Position numbers and translations under genes: made by a program. The notes beneath the pieces are model-generated. The model did not search any database. It was given only the letters and a program-made list of their open reading frames with translations, and was not told the origin of the DNA. A stretch of 64,000 nt of DNA from Haliea sp. GTDB taxonomy: Bacteria > Pseudomonadota > Gammaproteobacteria > Pseudomonadales > Halieaceae. The stretch lies in assembly GCA_030730585.1 (NCBI GenBank), contig JANQUV010000010.1, positions 52,907-116,906 of the forward strand. Reading direction: 5' to 3'. Of this stretch, positions 55,755 to 64,000 are shown one piece after another (within the stretch, counting starts at the first letter, position 1; every line of letters starts with the position of its first letter).

Positions 55755-56807
55755 ATGCCGCGATCGCATCGAGTCGCCGTTCTGGGAGGGGGTAGTTTCG
55801 GTACGGTTATCGCCAATATCGTAGCCTGCAACGGGCACCGCGTTGCGCTTTGGGGTCGGAATGTCGAACGCGTCGCTACCATCAACGAAAAGCACGAAAA
55901 CACCGACTATTTGCCCGGCTATCATCTCGACTCGCGTCTTCGCGCAACAACCTCACTGGCGGATGCCGTGACCGACACGGACATCGTTTTTGTCGCGGTG
56001 CCCAGTGCTTCGTTTCGCGAAATTGTGCGTGCAGTCTACTCGTTGGTGAGCCCGCAGACGCTGTTGGTAAGTTTGACCAAGGGCATTGAGCCGGGTGGTT
56101 TTCGCTTGATGAGCGATATTCTGCGTGAGGAAATGCCCAACAATCCACGGGCGGTGCTCAGCGGCCCCAACCTGGCCAGTGAAATTGCCGCGGGGCACGT
56201 GACGGGCTCGGTGGTGGCGAGTGACAGCGATGCGCTGAATGAGCAACTGCATGACCTGCTCCACAGCGAGCGTTTTCTGGTGTACGCCTCGCGTGATATG
56301 TATGGGGTTGAACTGGGTGGCGCGCTGAAGAATGTGTACGCGATATTGGCTGGCTTGGGCGCTTCGCTGGCGTTCGGAGAGAACACAGTGGGCATGCTAC
56401 TTACCCGTGCCTTGGCCGAAATGTCGCGTTTTGCGGTGCAGATGGGCGCAAACCCCTTAACCTTTCTGGGGCTTGCTGGCGTGGGTGATTTATTTGTGAC
56501 CTGTTCTTCACCTTTGTCACGTAATTACCGTATCGGTTTCGCTGTGGGCAGTGGAGAATCCTTGACCGCGGCGTTGGAGGGCATGGATCAGGTGGCGGAA
56601 GGCATCAATACGCTGGCATTGCTGAAAGCTGAAGCAGATCGGCGGGCAGTGCACATGCCGCTGGTCAATGGTTTGTACGGCATTCTGCATGAGCAGCGGC
56701 CGGTGTCAGAGATCTTCAGTGATATGATGTCACGCGAGCAGGCTCGGGACGTCGAGTTTGTCGTGGGCGAATCTCGCCCAGCACAGTCGGCAAGGAGAAA
56801 CGGTTGA
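55755..56807 (+). CDS. gpsA: Glycerol-3-phosphate dehydrogenase (NAD(P)+)
   Basis: VAVLGGGSFGTVIANIVACNGH, LVSLTKGIE, LSGPNLASEIA, GALKNVYAILAGLG. Confidence 0.96.
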   Translation: MPRSHRVAVLGGGSFGTVIANIVACNGHRVALWGRNVERVATINEKHENTDYLPGYHLDSRLRATTSLADAVTDTDIVFVAVPSASFREIVRAVYSLVSPQTLLVSLTKGIEPGGFRLMSDILREEMPNNPRAVLSGPNLASEIAAGHVTGSVVASDSDALNEQLHDLLHSERFLVYASRDMYGVELGGALKNVYAILAGLGASLAFGENTVGMLLTRALAEMSRFAVQMGANPLTFLGLAGVGDLFVTCSSPLSRNYRIGFAVGSGESLTAALEGMDQVAEGINTLALLKAEADRRAVHMPLVNGLYGILHEQRPVSEIFSDMMSREQARDVEFVVGESRPAQSARRNG

Positions 56808-57391
56808 AGTTTACCGCGCACTATTGGAACACAGCAGGCTTGTTGCTGATTTGGGCTGTTGCTTTTGGCGCGCAGGCCGAAAGCCGCGAGGCCTACCATC
56901 CTGAGGCGCTGCTGGGAGAAGTGGCATCATTTCCTCATGCACTCCCTATCGCGCGCAAGGTAGAGACGGCGCGTGATCATGAGATTGGCCTGGGGCCTAT
57001 TCAGAAATTGAAGGGCGACTGGGTGTTCCGCAGCAGCGTGCGCCTGGACGGCGAGTTGCAGCGTGTCACCTGGCAGATCGTCGACGGATTCGCCTCCCGT
57101 GAGCTGCTGCAGCGGCTGGAGGCCAGCCTGATGCAGCAAGGGGAGGCGTTGCTGCTGTTTGCCTGCGACGGCCGCTCTTGTGGGTCGGGTTCACAATGGG
57201 CTAACCGCGTGTTTGGCCAGCGTCTTTTGTATGGGCGAGCTGACGACCAAAGCTATCGAGTGTATGCGTTGGATGGGCCCCATGGGGGTTACCGGGTGTT
57301 GCTGTATAGCGGCGCACGTTCAGCAGACAGGCAGTACCTGCATGCTGAAATTCTCACTTTGGCCGTCGGCGCCACCGACAGTGCACTTTAG
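56804..57391 (+). CDS. DUF4892-like exported protein of unknown function
   Basis: Signal peptide; [23 protein letters not shown]...[38 protein letters not shown] resembles DUF4892 proteins; TTG start overlapping gpsA stop. Confidence 0.72.
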   Translation: MKFTAHYWNTAGLLLIWAVAFGAQAESREAYHPEALLGEVASFPHALPIARKVETARDHEIGLGPIQKLKGDWVFRSSVRLDGELQRVTWQIVDGFASRELLQRLEASLMQQGEALLLFACDGRSCGSGSQWANRVFGQRLLYGRADDQSYRVYALDGPHGGYRVLLYSGARSADRQYLHAEILTLAVGATDSAL

Positions 57392-57936
57392 CGGCGTAGC
57401 TGCAGCAGGGACAGGAATTCATCTCGCGTCTTTTGCTCGGTTCGGAATGTACCGAGCATGGCAGAGGTTTTCATTACGGAGTTCTGCTTTTCCACGCCGC
57501 GCATCATCATGCACATGTGCTGTGCCTCAATAATTACGCCCACACCCTCTGCATCAGTCACGTCCATGATGGTTTGTGCAATTTGCGTTGTGAGGGATTC
57601 CTGAATTTGCAGGCGTCGTGCAAACACATCCACGATACGCGCTACTTTCGACAACCCCAGTACTTTACCGGTAGGGATGTAAGCTACGTGGCATTTGCCA
57701 ATAAAAGGTAGCAGGTGGTGCTCGCAGAGCGAATACATCTCTACATCCTGCACCAATACCATTTCACTGGAATCGGAAGGAAACAGTGCGTTGTTGACGA
57801 CATGCTCAACCGACTGATGGTAGCCGCGTGTGAGAAATTCAAAGGCCTTGGCGGCACGCTTTGGTGTGTCAGTAAGGCCCGGGCGCGATAAATCCTCGCC
57901 GATTGCCTTGATGATATTTGCCCATTCTTGTTCCAT
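57388..57936 (-). CDS. folE: GTP cyclohydrolase I
   Basis: [70 protein letters not shown]. Confidence 0.97.
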   Translation of the reverse strand: MEQEWANIIKAIGEDLSRPGLTDTPKRAAKAFEFLTRGYHQSVEHVVNNALFPSDSSEMVLVQDVEMYSLCEHHLLPFIGKCHVAYIPTGKVLGLSKVARIVDVFARRLQIQESLTTQIAQTIMDVTDAEGVGVIIEAQHMCMMMRGVEKQNSVMKTSAMLGTFRTEQKTRDEFLSLLQLRR

Positions 57937-58072
57937 GCGTCTTCTCCCCTGACTACCGCCTTATCTGCGGGTCGGCGATAGTAGCAACCGGCCCCAGTGA
58001 AGGCAAACCGAGAGGCTACTTCCGTCGCAACGGATGGATTACACTCGCGCCATCTTGAAGAGTCCGGTACGC

Positions 58073-58981
58073 ATGAACAGCATTAAAAGCGCGAGTACGG
58101 TTGGTGAGGCACTTGAGCAGGTCATGGCCGCGTTGCAGGGCTCTGAGGCGTATTATGGCCACGGTACTGACAATGCGTGGGACGAAGCGGTGCAATTGGT
58201 GCTCTGGAGCGCTGGTTTGCCGGCAGACAGTGATGACAGCGTGCTGCCGCTGCCCCTCTCCGCGGCGCAGGCCCTCAGCGTGGCAGAAGTGTTGCGGCGC
58301 CGTATTGAAGAGCGTGTGCCGCTGCCTTATTTGACGGGTGAAGCTTGGTTTGCGGGTTTGCGCTGGCAGTGCGACCCGCGCGCTATCATTCCCCGGTCAC
58401 CCATCGCTGAGTTACTGCAAGCGGGCTATCGACCTTGGTACCGGGGCCCCAGCCCCTCCCGTATTCTGGACCTGTGCTGCGGGGGCGGCTGCATTGGCCT
58501 TGCCACGGCCTGGTATTTGCCCGATGCGCGGGTAGACCTGTTGGATCTGGACGCCGAGGCGCTCGCTCTGGCGGCGGAAAACGCGCAAGCGCTCGGGCTG
58601 ACAGATCGCGTGCGGCTGCTACAGTCTGACCTGTTTGCGGCGGTGCCCGGTGAGCGGTATGACATCATCGTCAGCAATCCACCTTACGTCGATGACGCAG
58701 ACCTGTCCTCCATGCCCGCTGAATATGCGCATGAGCCTGCGCTGGCCTTAGGGTCCGGTGCGGATGGCCTGGACTTGACTCGACGCATTCTCGCCCGTGC
58801 CGCGGACTATTTACAGCCACACGGCTTGCTGGTTGTGGAAGTGGGAAACAGCTGGGAGGCGCTGGAGAAAGCCTTTCCTCAGCTACCGTTTACCTGGCTG
58901 GAATTCGAGCATGGTGGGCACGGTGTCTGCGTTCTCAGCGCGCAGGAATTACGCCAAAATCAGTCAAGCCTGCAGGAATAG
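58073..58981 (+). CDS. prmB: 50S ribosomal protein L3 N5-glutamine methyltransferase
   Basis: PRSPIAELLQAGY, ILDLCCGGGCIGLATAWYLPDARVDLLDLD, IIVSNPPYVDDADL. Start at MNSIKSAS preferred over 58034. Confidence 0.92.
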   Translation: MNSIKSASTVGEALEQVMAALQGSEAYYGHGTDNAWDEAVQLVLWSAGLPADSDDSVLPLPLSAAQALSVAEVLRRRIEERVPLPYLTGEAWFAGLRWQCDPRAIIPRSPIAELLQAGYRPWYRGPSPSRILDLCCGGGCIGLATAWYLPDARVDLLDLDAEALALAAENAQALGLTDRVRLLQSDLFAAVPGERYDIIVSNPPYVDDADLSSMPAEYAHEPALALGSGADGLDLTRRILARAADYLQPHGLLVVEVGNSWEALEKAFPQLPFTWLEFEHGGHGVCVLSAQELRQNQSSLQE

Positions 58982-59018
58982 CGTATACTGCTCCATTTGC
59001 GTTTTAGAGTGATAAACA

Positions 59019-60125
59019 ATGTCCGGCAATACCCTCGGCAAGCTGTTCACGGTGACCAGCTTTGGTGAAAGTCACGGCCCTGCGCTGGGCTGTATCGTAG
59101 ACGGCTGCCCCCCGGGCTTGAGCCTGACCACCTCAGATATGCAGCGTGACCTCGACCGGCGTAAGCCGGGTACATCGCGTTACACCACGCAGCGGCGTGA
59201 AGCGGATGAGGTACAGATTCTTTCCGGTGTGTTTGAGGGGCGGACAACCGGCACGTCGATCGGCTTGCTGATCGCGAACACCGACCAGCGTTCGAAGGAC
59301 TACTCGAATATCGCCAACACGTTTCGCCCGGCTCATGCGGACTACACCTATCAGCAAAAATATGGTTTTCGCGATTATCGTGGTGGGGGGCGTTCTTCAG
59401 CGCGCGAAACGGCGATGCGCGTGGCAGCCGGTGCCATTGCGCGCAAGTTTTTGTACGAACGCTACGGCATTCTGATTCGCGGCTACCTCGCACAGCTAGG
59501 GCCTATCCGCGCCGAAACCCTACAGTGGAGCAGCGTTGAAGAGAACCCCTTCTTCTGCCCAGACCCGTCCAAGGTGGGTGAGATGGAAGCGTATATGGCG
59601 GCGTTGAACAAGCGCGGTGATTCCGTTGGTGCGCGCATCAATGTGGTGGCCAGTGGCGTTATGCCTGGGCTGGGAGAGCCGGTGTTCGATCGTCTGGATG
59701 CCGATATCGCGCATGCCATGATGGGTATCAATGCGGTCAAGGGCGTGGAGATTGGTGCCGGTTTTGCGGTGGTTGAACAGCAGGGCAGTGAGCACCGTGA
59801 CTTGCTGACCCCCGCAGGCTTTGTCGGCAATAATGCGGGCGGGGTGCTGGGGGGGATTTCCAGTGGTCAGGACATCACGGTCAGCCTGGCACTTAAACCC
59901 ACCTCAAGCATTCGCCAGCCCGGTGCCACTATTGACACATCCGGCGCAGCCATGGAAATGGCCACGCACGGGCGTCATGATCCCTGTGTGGGTATTCGGG
60001 CAACGCCTATTGCGGAAGCGATGCTGGCCATCGTATTGATGGACCATGTGCTGCGCCATCGCGGGCAGAACATGGATGTTGAGTGTGCGACGCCGGTGCT
60101 TCCGGCGTCAGCACCGGCTCGCTAG
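59019..60125 (+). CDS. aroC: Chorismate synthase
   Basis: [77 protein letters not shown]. Confidence 0.98.
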   Translation: MSGNTLGKLFTVTSFGESHGPALGCIVDGCPPGLSLTTSDMQRDLDRRKPGTSRYTTQRREADEVQILSGVFEGRTTGTSIGLLIANTDQRSKDYSNIANTFRPAHADYTYQQKYGFRDYRGGGRSSARETAMRVAAGAIARKFLYERYGILIRGYLAQLGPIRAETLQWSSVEENPFFCPDPSKVGEMEAYMAALNKRGDSVGARINVVASGVMPGLGEPVFDRLDADIAHAMMGINAVKGVEIGAGFAVVEQQGSEHRDLLTPAGFVGNNAGGVLGGISSGQDITVSLALKPTSSIRQPGATIDTSGAAMEMATHGRHDPCVGIRATPIAEAMLAIVLMDHVLRHRGQNMDVECATPVLPASAPAR

Positions 60126-60133
60126 GCGCTGCT

Positions 60134-60352
60134 GTGGCGCGCTCCCGGCGGCGGTATGTGCGCACCATTGTCTTGGGTATCTTGGCAATGGTTGCTTTGG
60201 TGTGGGGGGCTGTCGACAGCTTTGACGTCCCACTGGAGCGCATTTGGGATTTATTTAAACTGACGTTGACCGTGGTCGGCCTGCTGGTGCTTGCAGCTGC
60301 CGCGGCCGCCGCGGCCTGGATTGGCCTGCGCTGCCTGTCACGCAGGGGTTGA
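60134..60352 (+). CDS. Small putative membrane protein (about 72 aa)
   Basis: GTG start at 60134: VARSRRRYVRTIVLGILAMVALVWGAVDSFDVPLERIWDLFKLTLTVVGLLVLAAAAAAAAWIGLRCLSRRG; two hydrophobic segments. Confidence 0.55.
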   Translation: MARSRRRYVRTIVLGILAMVALVWGAVDSFDVPLERIWDLFKLTLTVVGLLVLAAAAAAAAWIGLRCLSRRG

Positions 60353-60886
60353 GTGAGCGCCTAGGTCTATCTCCAGCGTCATCTGCTCTGCAATGCCGTC
60401 CAAGGCATCAGACAACGCTTCCTGAGAAGCTCCGCGAGGAATTTCTGCAAGGATTTCAGCGCGAAATAGCAGCTCTCCGCTCATGGGCGCACTACTCACC
60501 TCACTCTCCATCTCGATCACATTGACGTGTTCTGCGGCGAGCGCGCGGGAAATTTCCCGTACGATACCTGGGCGGTCTGGCCCCAGAACTGCCAGCGTGA
60601 TGCGCCGGCCCTCGGAGGCGGTCACACCGCCGGTGGCTGGTGTAACGCGCACGCTGATGCCGCTGCTCGCGAGGCCTTTCAGCGTGTGTTCCAGGTTGTC
60701 GCCGGTATCTTCGGGCAATGACACCAGCACCAAACCTGCAAATTTCCCGCCGAGCTGCGACAGGCGGCTTTCCTGCCAGTTACCGCCACAGCGTTCAATG
60801 GCACTGGACAGTTGTTCGACAAGGCCGGGGCGGTCGTCGCCGATAAACGTTACGATGAAAGAAGATTGCACAATCAGGCTCCACAT
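60338..60886 (-). CDS. gcvR: ACT-domain protein, glycine cleavage system transcriptional repressor-like (GcvR)
   Basis: Tandem ACT domains: FIVTFIGDDRPGLVEQLSSAIERCGGNWQESRLSQLGGKFAGLV and LAVLGPDRPGIVREISRALAAEHVNVIEMESEV. Confidence 0.82.
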   Translation of the reverse strand: MWSLIVQSSFIVTFIGDDRPGLVEQLSSAIERCGGNWQESRLSQLGGKFAGLVLVSLPEDTGDNLEHTLKGLASSGISVRVTPATGGVTASEGRRITLAVLGPDRPGIVREISRALAAEHVNVIEMESEVSSAPMSGELLFRAEILAEIPRGASQEALSDALDGIAEQMTLEIDLGAHSTPA

Positions 60887-60942
60887 TCGCTGCCACAGCC
60901 CGTATATTACCCTGCAACCCCCTGTGGCAGAAGGAAGCTAAG

Positions 60943-61740
60943 ATGAAATATGTAGTGGCATTGCTATTGGCTGCCGTCCTCGCGCCGGCGCACGCGGCTG
61001 TCGACTGGGATACGGCGCTTAATGGCGAGCAGCGCAGCGCAGAAAACAAGGCACGGGATAGCTTCCGTCACCCTCGCGAGACTCTGGAGTTTTTCGGTAT
61101 CAAGAAAGGTATGACCGTGGTGGAGTTGTCGCCAGGTGGTGGCTGGTACACCGAGGTACTGGCGCCACTGGTTACCGGCAACGGCCAGCTCTATGCAGCA
61201 CATTTTGGCCTTAACGCTTCATCCAATGCCTATTTCCGCAATGCCTTGGGTGGCTTCCTGCAGAAGCTGGCGACAAATAACGACCTGTACGGCCCTGTTC
61301 AGGTAACTCAGCTGGCACCGCCTGCCGAGACCACCGTAGCGCCTGTGGGCTCTGCGGACCTGATTGTGGCGTTCCGCAACATTCACAGCTGGCTGCGTAT
61401 GGGTAGCCTAGACGGCACGCTGGCAGCGGCGTTCACTGCGCTCAAGCCCGGTGGCGTATTTGGCGTGGTGCAGCACCGTGCGCCTTCTGGTGAGGACGTG
61501 GAAGCGATGGCCCGCACGGGCTACGTGACCGAGGCTTATGTGATTGCCGCAGCCGAAAAAGCCGGTTTCAAACTGGACGCTCGCAGTGAAATCAATGCCA
61601 ACCCGCGGGATACCGCCGATCACCCCAATGGTGTGTGGTCTTTGCCCCCTGCGTTGCGCGACGATGATGAAAATCGCGCCAAGTTCGAAGCTATTGGCGA
61701 GAGCGACCGGATGACCCTGCGTTTCATCAAGCCGGAGTGA
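60943..61740 (+). CDS. Exported class I SAM-methyltransferase-like protein
   Basis: Signal peptide MKYVVALLLAAVLAPAHAAV then motif I MTVVELSPGGGWYTEVLAPLV and Rossmann-like order ADLIVAFRNIHSWL. Confidence 0.78.
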   Translation: MKYVVALLLAAVLAPAHAAVDWDTALNGEQRSAENKARDSFRHPRETLEFFGIKKGMTVVELSPGGGWYTEVLAPLVTGNGQLYAAHFGLNASSNAYFRNALGGFLQKLATNNDLYGPVQVTQLAPPAETTVAPVGSADLIVAFRNIHSWLRMGSLDGTLAAAFTALKPGGVFGVVQHRAPSGEDVEAMARTGYVTEAYVIAAAEKAGFKLDARSEINANPRDTADHPNGVWSLPPALRDDDENRAKFEAIGESDRMTLRFIKPE

Positions 61741-61743
61741 GCC

Positions 61744-61998
61744 TTGGCTGACCTGCTAGAGATACCGCCCGCGCGGCTGTCACCGGACGTGCTTAACGCA
61801 TTGCTGGAGGAGTTTGCCAGCCGCGATGGCACCGACTACGGTGCGGTAGAATTGAGTTTGGCGGCGAAGGTGCAACAACTTCGCCGGCAACTCGATTCCG
61901 GGCATCTTGCTCTGCTGTATGATGGCAATAGTGAGGCGTGGGATCTCCTTCCCAAAGACAGCGCACAACTGCTGCTGAGTGGCGGCACACTGCCATGA
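61744..61998 (+). CDS. YheU family protein
   Basis: [54 protein letters not shown] resembles YheU (UPF0270); TTG start. Confidence 0.78.
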   Translation: MADLLEIPPARLSPDVLNALLEEFASRDGTDYGAVELSLAAKVQQLRRQLDSGHLALLYDGNSEAWDLLPKDSAQLLLSGGTLP

Positions 61999-62234
61999 CC
62001 CATCTTAACGCCGATCATGAGCTGGACGTCACCGGGCTTTATTGCCCCGAGCCCGTGATGCTATTGCACAATTGTATTCGTGACATTAGCGCCGGTGAAA
62101 CGGTGTGCGTAGTGGCAACGGACCCTACGACGCTGCGCGATATTCCCAAATTCTGTTCCTTTCTTGGGCACGAATTGCTCGCGGAAACTGAGGAAAACGG
62201 CAACCTGCTGTTCTTGCTGCGCAAGGGCGCCTGA
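61995..62234 (+). CDS. tusA: Sulfurtransferase TusA family protein
   Basis: [54 protein letters not shown]. Confidence 0.93.
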   Translation: MTHLNADHELDVTGLYCPEPVMLLHNCIRDISAGETVCVVATDPTTLRDIPKFCSFLGHELLAETEENGNLLFLLRKGA

Positions 62235-62834
62235 ATGCGCGCACACGACCCGTCGAAGGATACACGTGAAGCCTTGTTCTGCGCTCGGCGTGTGGAGTGG
62301 GTGTTTGCGCAGTGTTTCCTGCACAGCGAAAACACGCTGCTGTGCGGTGGGGCAGAAGAGCCGCTGTACGTGCCCTCAGCGGCGCCGCATGAGCCGCACC
62401 GGCTCTGGTTTCGCGACAACTTCTTCGCCAGTGCGCTGCATGAAACGGCACACTGGTGCATTGCCGGCGTTGAGCGCAGGCAGCAAGTCGATTTCGGCTA
62501 CTGGTACGCGCCAGAAGGGCGCGATGCAGGTTCACAGGCTGCCTTTGAGGCGGTGGAGGTGAGGCCGCAGGCGCTGGAGTGGTGTTTTTCCCTGGCCTGC
62601 GGCTTTCCTTTTCGCGTCAGCACCGACAACCTTGCCGCGCAGGCTGGCGAACCCGCTGACCACAGCGCCTTTGAACAGGCGGTGCGGCGCGAGGCATTGC
62701 GCCTGGCGGGCGCCCCTCTGCCGCGGCGCGCCGATATCTTTTACCATGCGTTGCAGGCCGAGTTCGGCAAGAGTGCGGCGCTCACGCCCGCCTTGGTGAG
62801 GGCCATGTCTGCACCTGCGGATGCTTCCCGCTGA
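62235..62834 (+). CDS. epmC: Elongation factor P hydroxylase
   Basis: FFASALHETAHWCIAGVERRQQVDFGYWYAPEGRDAGSQAAFEAVEVRPQALEWCF is typical of EpmC/YfcM. Confidence 0.92.
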   Translation: MRAHDPSKDTREALFCARRVEWVFAQCFLHSENTLLCGGAEEPLYVPSAAPHEPHRLWFRDNFFASALHETAHWCIAGVERRQQVDFGYWYAPEGRDAGSQAAFEAVEVRPQALEWCFSLACGFPFRVSTDNLAAQAGEPADHSAFEQAVRREALRLAGAPLPRRADIFYHALQAEFGKSAALTPALVRAMSAPADASR

Positions 62835-63997
62835 TGCGTATTCTTGCCGACCAGAATATTCCGGCGTTGGAAGCCTGCTTCGGCCATTTTGGCGAGTTGC
62901 GTGTTGTTGAGGGCCGTACCATCGCCGCCGATGACCTGCGCGCTACAGATGTGTTGTTGGTGCGTTCTGTGACCCGCGTTGACGAGGCCCTGCTGCGGGG
63001 CAGCCCGGTACAATTTGTGGGCACGGCCACCGCTGGGCTCGACCATGTGGATGTGCCGTGGCTGACTAAAGCGGGAATAGAGTTTGCAGCGGCGCCCGGC
63101 GCGAATGCGAATTCGGTAGTGGAATACGTGCTGGCAGCGATGGCTGCTCAAGCCGGTGTGCTGGAACGGCTGCTGGCGGGCGGGCGAGTGGGCATCGTTG
63201 GTTACGGCCATGTGGGGCGCTTGTTACGCGAACGGCTTGGTGCCTTGGGTATTGCCAGCCTGCAATACGACCCCTGGCTAGCAGAGCAGCTATTGCCGGA
63301 GCCCGCGCAGCTTGCCGACATTCTTGCCTGTGATGTCGTTAGCCTGCATACATCGCTCACCCACACGCCTCCTTGGCCAAGCCATCATTTACTGGGTGCG
63401 CGTGAATTATTCGCGCTACAAGGCACCACGTTGTTAATTAACGCCAGCCGCGGGCCGGTGATTGATGGGGCGGCTTTGCTGGCGCGGTTGAGCGCGGCGG
63501 ATGCGCCACGGTGCGTGCTGGATGTGTGGGAGTTCGAGCCTTCCGTCACCCCGGCGCTATTGGAACGGGTGGTGTTGGGTACACCGCACATTGCGGGGTA
63601 TAGCGTTGACGCAAAGGTCGCTGCTACCCGGCAGCTGGCGCAGGCGCTGCAACAGTCGCTACAACAGGCTCCTGAGCAAGGCCCGCAAATAGACGCTGAG
63701 TCGGCGCAACAACCAGGGCGTCTGCAGCCCTCGCAGCTGCCACCCGCGCTGCGCGTAGGAGAGCTGCGCGATACCGCATTACTGCGCTATTTGTGCACAG
63801 CGCGGTATGACATACACGCCGACGATCGTCGCCTGCGTGAAGCAGTGTTGGGCGCTGAGGAGGACGACGCACGTAGAGCCTTTGATCGTTTGCGCAAAAA
63901 CTACCCGCTGCGCCGGGAACTGGCGGGCAGCCCTGTAGAAACTGAGTGCGAGGCGCAAATCAAATGGGTGCGGGCATTGGGGGCGATTGCGGTGTAG
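62834..63997 (+). CDS. pdxB: 4-phosphoerythronate dehydrogenase
   Basis: MRILADQNIPALEACFGHFGELRVVEGR, VGIVGYGHVGRLLRERL, LLINASRGPVIDGAAL, TPHIAGYSVDAK. Confidence 0.95.
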   Translation: MRILADQNIPALEACFGHFGELRVVEGRTIAADDLRATDVLLVRSVTRVDEALLRGSPVQFVGTATAGLDHVDVPWLTKAGIEFAAAPGANANSVVEYVLAAMAAQAGVLERLLAGGRVGIVGYGHVGRLLRERLGALGIASLQYDPWLAEQLLPEPAQLADILACDVVSLHTSLTHTPPWPSHHLLGARELFALQGTTLLINASRGPVIDGAALLARLSAADAPRCVLDVWEFEPSVTPALLERVVLGTPHIAGYSVDAKVAATRQLAQALQQSLQQAPEQGPQIDAESAQQPGRLQPSQLPPALRVGELRDTALLRYLCTARYDIHADDRRLREAVLGAEEDDARRAFDRLRKNYPLRRELAGSPVETECEAQIKWVRALGAIAV

Positions 63998-64000
63998 TTA

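Overview
The window is a compact, core-genome stretch of a gammaproteobacterium. Gene content and order (ccmABCDEFGHI, smc-zipA-ligA, sdh-suc operon, phoBR-pst-phoU) fit a marine aerobic lineage, but taxonomy is inferred only from protein resemblance. I see no CRISPR array, transposase, prophage, toxin-antitoxin or defence island. Most TCA-cycle genes are present: mdh, gltA, sdhCDAB, sucAB-lpd-sucCD. A separate three-gene 2-oxoacid:acceptor oxidoreductase operon (korC-korA-korB-like) coexists with the 2-oxoglutarate dehydrogenase complex. Other modules are complete cytochrome c maturation, a Pho regulon block with 11-bp-phased Pho boxes, tRNA-Glu next to hisC, an htpG gene behind a near-perfect sigma-32 promoter, and pdxB/epmC/tusA/yheU. 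The points most worth a second look are the kor operon and its flanking palindromes, a 23-bp-stem hairpin at the korB stop codon, a five-half-site Pho box array before a porin, structured leaders before sucC and sucA, a 22-bp perfect palindrome inside ccmI, and a possible leaderless ccmC transcript. I found no convincing wholly novel system. All calls were made by eye, with no database searches.
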